From: Sipunculus nudus
Taxonomy: Eukaryota; Annelida; Sipuncula; Golfingiida; Sipunculidae
Direction: 5' to 3'
NCBI GenBank assembly: GCA_026874595.1
Contig: CM049312.1
Coordinates: forward strand, 31,817,956 to 31,881,955
Length of the DNA stretch: 64,000 bases
Part shown: piece after piece, positions 48,701 through 57,700 of the stretch
How the letters are laid out: every line of letters starts with the position of its first letter
Numbering within the stretch: position 1 is the first letter of the stretch
Program-made: the position numbers and the translations under genes
Notes under the pieces: model-generated
The model's database searches: none
What the model was told of the DNA's origin: nothing
Seen by the model: the letters and a program-made list of their open reading frames with translations, nothing else

Positions 48701-51700
48701 GTACCTTGATTTAGGATGGCTTTTTGTTTTATTTCAAGACTCTTAGTCATGCTTTCTGCATTTATTTTCTTTCAGGTTTGGCAGTTTACCTACCCTGCTG
48801 ACCCCATTGAAAAGCAGAGTGATAATAAAAAATATTGGACTTACACTTTTTACAATTGCATATCTATAAATCTGATATGAGGGCCTGGACATGCCTTTTG
48901 AATTATTTTGGGCATCCGTTACTGGATAATTTGCCCCAAGTTTGGTCTCTTATTGGAGAATGTGGGATATCAAATGTCATACTTGTCAGAAATCCATTAT
49001 GTCTGCCAGTTAGCCACCTTAGAAATTCTTTCTTCAGTGCAGTTTCAGTAATTTTTCTTTAATGTTTGGTCCGATTTAGAGAATGTTTGTTGTCTGATTT
49101 CAGACTTGTCAGAAGTCCAATATGGACACCAGGCAACCATCTTTTAATTCCTTTTGATCATTTTATCTCAAGAACAGTTAAAGTGAATGTAGTTGGATGT
49201 ATATTTATGTAATCTTGTAAAGGATTGGGTCAAATATTTCTGAATAAATATTACCATCATTTATAAAAGTGCAGTACAGTTGGCTTGTATTGAATAAAAA
49301 TTCACACAGAAGCACCTGTTTCTCAATAATTTTGTATGTATTTCCTTGATTTTTGCTATATATTTTGATCTTATATTTGCCCTTTGTGGTGTTCCTTTTG
49401 AGACTGACAGGTTTCAAGCAAGCTGTTGGAATAGTTCCTGATAGCTGAACAATCATGCATTTTCCTCAGACCATCAATTCACTGTGTTTTTACCAGACAT
49501 AGGTGATATATATTTCTGTTGTCATAGAAAATTTTCAACAAATTGGCAAATTGGTTCTTCAAAATTTGACTGGAAGTTTTGAATCTCAGTCCATGATGTC
49601 ACAGGTCATGCTTGGCAGCTGAGCGTCATGACCCATGGGTCACTTGTTAGAACTTTCACTTGCCCCAGGCAAGTGGCAAACTTAATGTCGAGCCCTGCCT
49701 TAGGTAAGCAAACAACTCCATTTATGTACCAATTTCAGTAGTGCCCAAACAAGTATTTTATTGCTTATAACATTCTGTGAACTGAGAGACTGGTTTCATA
49801 CACTTTATCATACAGTTCTGCAGCAATGAGCTATGAGTTCATAAAGTTATATTATTAAAAGGGACTGAATATGACTCCCTTCAGTTTGAGAAATTAAAGG
49901 TTCATTTTTTTATAGAAAATATATCTCAGATTTATTAGGGAAATAAATGTGTTTGGCCTTGAGTTACTGGTATATTGATTCTGTGTCTTTCTCTTTAACA
50001 GAAGGATTAGTGAGCTTTGTTCTTAGTCTATGAAGAATAAGATCTTTATGTTTTTCTATCTTCTCTTGTTCTATCTTGTATGAGGTATTATCTAGGTTTC
50101 CATTTTTCAGTCACAGATATTTTGTTATGGCTTTCATTCATGATTACAATTTCCAGCTAATTGACTTTCCAGTGTGATGCAGAAGGGAGGGCAGTAAATC
50201 AGTCAGAGCTGTGTTTTGCAGATTGCTTATAATTAAGTTCCCAGGCAGAATGTGGAATATAATATCAGTGGTTACAATGCACCTTCAGTATAAAAACCAT
50301 GCATGACAAGAGTGACTTTTGTTACCAGTGGTCCAGCTTGGTGTAAAAGCATGTTTGATGATAAAAAGAAAATAAATTATTAATTGATTATTTTATGTAC
50401 CTTCTATATTACAAAATATATCTGCTGTATAGAATTATACCTAAAATATTGACTAAGTAGATTACTTGTACATAACACTGAAGGTCAAGGTAACAGCTGG
50501 GATATAGACAAATTTTAAATTGTTTGCTATATAATGCTGTATTAATGCTGTTCATTCATGCTGTGTCTTGCCTTTCTTATATCTCTGACATGATATAAAT
50601 ATTTTTTTTGCATGATAATAAGACTGTAACAGTTGTATATCTGATCATTTTTGATTATGGAAAATGCAACCAAATTAATCGATTTTGTCTGACACACAGC
50701 TTTGGCACACAACTGCTTATTACTATTTTGTAAGTAAATAGGGGCACCAGTAATAACTTGCATTGATTCAAACAACAAATTATTCCCTTGTTTCTCCACA
50801 GTGATATACTTATCATAAAAACATAAGAACGATGGAATATGCAGGTAAAATGATAAGCTGATAACTTACCAGATATTAGAAAGATTTAACGAAACTTACC
50901 ATAACTTCTAACCAATAGATTATCTCACTCGGGTTCGATTATCGGCAAAATCAATGCATATTAAATGAGGTCAGAGCCTCAGAGTTCATCAAGCCACTGT
51001 GGTGTCCCTGCAATAACTTACCAGGAATATTATGGATATTGATTTAACTTGACAGAAATATTAACCAATATAATACCTTGCTTAAATTCCTCTTCCACCA
51101 AAATCTATGCATATTCAATGAAGTCTGAGGTCATCAGACTTTGGTGGCATTGTAATGATGGATTTTTTGTGAAACTCTTTACAGATATTTACCAATACAG
51201 TTTGAACCATTCAGAGGTCACAAGACATGGCAAGCTTATTATGAACCCTTGTTGAGCTGTTGTTAATTTTATTATGTATTTTGTCTCATCAGGTTTTGTT
51301 CAGGACCCAGGCGGAGCATTAGGAGGAGCTCAGAGACCACAGACTCTGCTGCTGAATCTGGACCATATGTATGAAGATGGAACAAACAGTGAGTGACAGC
51401 CAGCGATCTAAAAATAGACCCATCTTCCTAATCAGTGTTCAGCCTTATGTTTAGCTGGTATCCTTATTGTTTAAAAAAATCACTGATTTTCTTTTCTGAA
51501 ACATTGTGGATACATCCTATTCATTCATTAACACCATTAAAATTTTATTTTTCACAGATGATTGCCACTATAAATGTAAATAAAAAATAATAATTTTTTC
51601 ACTGACATCTGTTTGCATCTACTTGTATGGTAAAGATACCATGGAATATAAAATTAGATAAAATGGAATTAGAAGCAATTAAAATTAGGTATTGTTGTGC

Positions 51701-54700
51701 AAAAGTTTAGACTGGTTTGTCAACTCCTTTTCCATACAAAGTTAAAGTTCAGATTAATACAAAATATATTAAAAAAAATAACAAAATATATTAAATATGA
51801 ATAATACAAACCAGAAAGTGATAGAGCCAGTTCAATTTAAATTTGCCAGTATTTGCCTCAGAACATCCAGCTAGACACAACTATTTTAAGTGATTGTTTG
51901 CATCATAATGCATTTGTTGTTGAAAGCTTCTATAGTTACAAGTGATTTTGAATTATTGTTTGTTTCTCATGTAAACTGTTGATAATATTATTTCTAAAAT
52001 CTGACTACTGTTTAAATAATATACCATGTACATAGATAGAGTAAGAAAAGGTGGAGGATATTTCTGACACCTTTTGTCCAGGGAATTATAAACCTGATTA
52101 AAAATTTTAAAAAAGTCTTATAAATGCAAGACAAGCACAAACATGATAAGAACATTTTCCTTAACCTTTCATTGATCAAGCTGTTTCTTGATTACTTTAT
52201 ATCATTAAGGTTACTTTACTACAAAACCAGGAAGTTCTTTACTTGAACCCAGACTGTAGTGTAAGGACCTATAATAAAACACTTAATGTCTGTATATAAT
52301 GGGTTTATGTTTAATTTGTTTCTGATAAGACCCTAATGTATGACATGTTTTTCCCCAAATCTAAAATCTTTCCTGTACAGTTATGACCTTAAAATTGAGC
52401 AGTTCTCTTTTCTTTGGAAATGTAGCATTTAGACAAAATATTATGCCACAATGAATTTAATCATTTTACAAGATGCTCTTTTCATAAATATATATAAATA
52501 ATGCATATATGACAGCAGATATTAATTACTAATATTAAGGTATAAAGTCCTGGGGATTTACCTACTGAAAAACTTACATTATTTGGCTTTATCTGTATGT
52601 TTCATATTGCGCAATTAGTCAATCTGTTTCCACAGGTAGGTACGATTTTCTGACAGGCACTTTTGCATGCCTCTTTCTGTACTAATGGACACCAGGAAAA
52701 ATATTTAAACTACGCCCAGTGACCTAACCCTGCAGTGGTAGTAAGGTGGTTATTTTTGCAATAGGAAAAATAGCCTGATTTGCTTTGTGATCCATTTAAT
52801 TTGGATATACAGATGCATATACAGAGCCCATATATCTATAAACCAATATATATATATACACTGTAAATATAAACCTCTGATATTTAGGGGCAGCATCTAG
52901 TTTACACATAGGCCTTATCCTCACTTGGTTTCCATCTAAATAGGATTATACTGAACCAGTTTACTTTGGTCTGGAAGTAGTACTCTTTGCATCAACACTG
53001 TAGTTGGCTTAACAAAAGCCTAAATTGGTTTATTTATTAAAACCTAAGCTTGCTGTCTGCGGTTGTTAATGAGATAAATTACTGTGCTTGCAAAAGTGAT
53101 AGAGGTATTTCACTGTAAGGATTGGGTCTATATTAGCAACACTGGCCTCATAGTGATTATAGTGATGTTTTTGTAAACGTCACTAAGGTCAGTCACGTAT
53201 GACGACTGATGTCATCATGTGGAACTGCTATATCTCTGTTCTCCAGTGATGAATATATCACATTCATTGTTAAGTGTTTGGCCTCATTTTGGATTATTTG
53301 TCTTGTTACTTGTATGAATTCTGTGCAAGATAAGATATTATAATTCCCTCTGCAGTCATTGGAATAGCTCCTGCAACCTTTGGCCTAGAACATCTCTTCT
53401 GTATAAAAAATATCCTGCAAAAAAATGCTAACACAGGTACTAGTATAGACTACATGTGTTCTGTTTGGGAGAGTCACCCAAATAATGCAAATTTTGTGCT
53501 TGTCAGATGATTGACTGTTTACTTTGCCAACAGTAACTTGATTGGTTACTCACAACTGCTCTGTTCATGATTATTCATTAAATGAATATATGCGATTAAG
53601 GCCACATAGAGTTAATGGTTAGGTCAATTGTCATATACATATGGCTAGATATATGACCAGACCATCCATGAAACTTAACTTTATTTATTCATCTTGAAGG
53701 TTCTTGAGTTAGTTGTGTTTTTCAGCCCTTATTTTGTTCATTTCACTTTCAGGTTTAAAGCCAGAGACACCTCTACAGACCTCTTCCAGATTGTCAAAGA
53801 CTTTACAAGAAGTGTTACATGATAAGGATGCGTTGGCGTATTTGATACAATTCATGGGCTCCAAAGGTGTGGAACCCATCATAAAATTCTGGCTAGATGC
53901 GGAGAGCTTCCAAGCATCGTCATGGACACGTATCAGGAGTCATTCTCAAGCATCTATATCTCGGGCTGCTGGTACTAAAACTGATGCCAGTAGTCCAGCA
54001 GCAAATTGTAACAGTTCTGCAGTGAATAAACCAGCAAAAATTGTCACAGGTGATAGCAGTACAGACAGTCGAATTAATGGTTCTAGTACTTGGACTGGTC
54101 AGCCCAGTGACAGCACAGCAAAGCAAGCTGAACCAGTCAATAGTGATCCCTCCGTCTCAACAGGCTCTAAGAGTACCTGTGCTAGTCAGCCAAATAACAC
54201 AACAGGGGCTTCAGCCAATGAATCTGCAGGATCAGGTTCTGTAGCCAATCACATTGCATCAAAAGATACTGGCCATGTGTCGTCTGCTGAACAAAGTAAT
54301 GTCTCTAATGGGAGGGTAACTGAAGGCCCCAGGGCCAGTGCAATGTCAGACTCAGCTTCAATGTCAGGGACTCACTCTGGTTCAGATACTGCGGCAGCTA
54401 GGAGTGCTGCTGGTCCGCCTGCTGCCCCACAAACTGCCAGTGCTGCTTCACCAACTGATGTGCCAAGTTTACCCGATACTCTACAGTCCAGCCACAGTGC
54501 ACAGTTAGATGTCGATAATGAAGATTCATTACAAGAAAAGCTAAGAACAAGTATGTCATCCTCTGTATCACTCAACATTCTATTGGTAATATTAGCCTAC
54601 ATGTAGACTTCATGTCATTATGGGAGATTATTTTATTTGCATCTCTGTTTCATTTATTATGCACTGTACTGTTTATCAATTTAAAATATATTTTTATTGT

Positions 54701-57700
54701 TCAGGATGGATTAATTTTTATGCAGCACTTTGTCTTCTGTTGAGTTTTCTGAGTCCTTGCATTTTGCTTTTCTTAAGCAGGCCTCACACAATTTATTCCT
54801 TTGACTTTTTAAGATATTAGAAAATTATAGGAAATCACAGTTTGTGAGAGCACCCATTACAAAATACTGTCATAGCAATTTGGTTTATTGGAAATGCAAA
54901 TGTTGAGATGCACATGTTCAGACAAAGTCTTGGATGGATATTATTATCATATATAACATTGACACTGAGAACTGGCCAAGTGATGACCCAGATGCATGGT
55001 TCAGGGGTCTGCAAAGATGTACATAAAATAAACCTAGTGCTGTGTATGTATTGGTGAGAAAGGGAGTGTCCTTTGTTTGTTTTTTAAAAACATTCAAATC
55101 TATTTTTAGTAACAAAAGGGGAATTCTGATTAGCCCTGTTGTAGGAAATGGCACCTCATAAAATCAGGGACAATTGTAGGAAATCAGAGTGTGATGAGTG
55201 GTTGTAGATCATCATATACCCTTAAATCATCATCTATTGTGAAAAAATGCAATGGTGCCAGTGGCAGACAGTTGCAGTTCATTGTGTTATATGAAGGGCT
55301 ATGATATGCTTTAATTTCCTGGGACTGTTTACTGTCACGGAAAATGAAGTCAACAATTGCAAATTATTGTATAAAAAATCATTGAAAAAAATTTGCAGCA
55401 AACGAGACCTGATTAAAGTAGCTGTTTGTCAAGTTGGCAAGAGGTCAACTTGTAACTGGACTTATCTAATTCAATAGCTTCTGAATTTTTCTTACACAAA
55501 ATATTCTTAATTAAATCATACATAAAATTTGTGAATATTCAAACTATTTGACATGCATTATAAGTTTGTGCATAATACTGTATTTGAATCTACATATAGA
55601 TGGACGCTGTTATGTTTGATCTTGCAGGTATTGAAAAAGATGCAGTGTGTATCTACTCCAAATATATATCTCATGATGCACCACAAGCAATACCAATCAC
55701 AGAACAACTGAGACAGGAAACCATCAGTAAGTAATTTACATTGTATGTTTTGTAAGTGAAGTTATACAACATAACATTATAATTAGAAAAAAAAATCAAA
55801 TATAGTGGTCCACCCAGCCTGACTACAAAAGTGAAACTGTGTATGATAATATTTAGGTTTTAAAGACTTTCCAGTTTTAAATTACTCTTTTGTCTTGAAT
55901 AATTCATGCACATGATTTGTTAAGGGTATCAAGCTCATAAATGGTATCATGTAACCAGCTCAGTGTTTGTATAAGGGGCAAATATTTTTATGTATTTCTT
56001 TTCTTTGTTTCATTCCCTTATTGTCTATGTGGTACCAATACTTTAATTTCTGACAGAATTCTTGAAAACTCGATCAGTGGATATTAAAAAATAGAAAACT
56101 TATATTCAGGAGTTGAGGTGATTTAGAGGTCCTACAGGGCAGGTCGTGAGAAAATACATATTTCAGACAATTACCTCTAAGCATTTTGTTTATTTTTTTT
56201 CTGTGTATTATTTAACACAATAACAAAGACAATAAAAGTCTGTTATGGTATTTTAAACTTGATTAGAGGAGTATATCATTTACACTGACTGACTTAATCC
56301 CAGTACCAATAAATATTAGGGGGCTAAAAATGCAAATAAAAATAATTTACACAATAAGATGTTTGGTTTAACCCCAATCCCCTTCCTCTTAATCGACACC
56401 TTGCCCTTGCTCCAACCCTGAATCTTTAGAATTTTGAAGATACCTTTTCATAAGGTTTATTTGCAGGGCATGGGATAGTAAAGGTTTCATTCTTAAAAAA
56501 TTAGCTAAATATTGAAAATGAAACCTCAAGAACCGTCTTTTGATTCACAGAGAAGATCTGCAGAGAAGATGGCCAGGTGGATCCGCTGTGCTTTGTCGCA
56601 TGTCAAGACTTTGTGATCAAACTTATGGATAAAGAGTAAGTCCCTTTAACAATAAAGGCAGGTTGAAACTGAAGAGAAATTAGTATGATCTTATAATGAT
56701 ATTTCTAGTAATTCTTTTCTCTTACTATTAATTTGGGATCAGGCTTTGCCTAGTATTTACAAATGCAGTATGAATCAAATTTAAACATACCTCTCTGTGA
56801 AAATATAAGATATCATGGAAGGTTAATCTTTCTCCTCTTAATCTTAATAAGCTTTATAATGCTTTCATACAATGTATTGGGACATTTAACTCTTTATTTT
56901 TTAAATTAATACCTGGAATGTAGACAATATGATAGTAACATAGCATTGCTCAACCTTGTTTTTTCATATCCGTTAAATGAGGAAAACAAATTATGTTCCA
57001 AATTATGCTTAACAAAAAGCAAGACTATTTTAAGTTTGGTTCAGTTTGCTTTATTTCTTTAAAGGGGCCCATTCCTTTATCTGATGTCTGTTGAATAAAG
57101 ATAATTCCTGGAACTGTTTATATAAATACACCAACAAGCATGGATCCCACAAACCACAGGCTGTCCATTTTGTTTATATCCACATGTTTATCACATGTGG
57201 GGGGCTGCCAAAATGGTCACCGTTGTAATCCAAACACATCTCACAAGGACATCTTGTGGCAAAACAGATGAACCAGAGTTTTGCAAATGGCATTTGCAAC
57301 TAGTGACCAATCAGTTTCCCCACATTTTCAGTCAACCACGTTCAGTTTCTGTGATTGTCAACATAGGCATATGTACTGTGTTTACTAACAAATGATTAAA
57401 TTGTAGATAAACAAGCTTCTACACCCCTCACGGTTATGTTATAAGAATCTTTCCTAGCAGGATTGTTACAAATATGTAGGCAGAGGTAGCCAGTAATTAC
57501 AGAAAGTCGAACAAGTAAGCCAGGTAATTATTTGGCTTTAAACAGTTCTGCAGCCCTAACTGAAGGCATGTTTCCGCTCTCTGGTGGTTAAATATGTAAC
57601 TAACTTAAAATGGTAAACAGTAAAACTGTAATCAAGCAAACAACTCTACTAAATTGGCTGGGATTAAACTAGTGTTTCAGAACTGATCTGTTTCAATGCA

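Larger units (their letters stand above)
43705..51292 (+). other. AKAP10 intron 2
   Basis: 7.6 kb holding a SINE (44020-44405), a CAGGG-ended element with the nested 4.6-kb repeat (44874-49697), and a partial relative of that repeat (50885-51245). No exon seen. Confidence 0.75.

Noticed and set aside
53920-54578. Antisense and alternate-frame ORFs over AKAP10 exon 4
   Set aside because: Shadows of the long open exon; they have no independent evidence.
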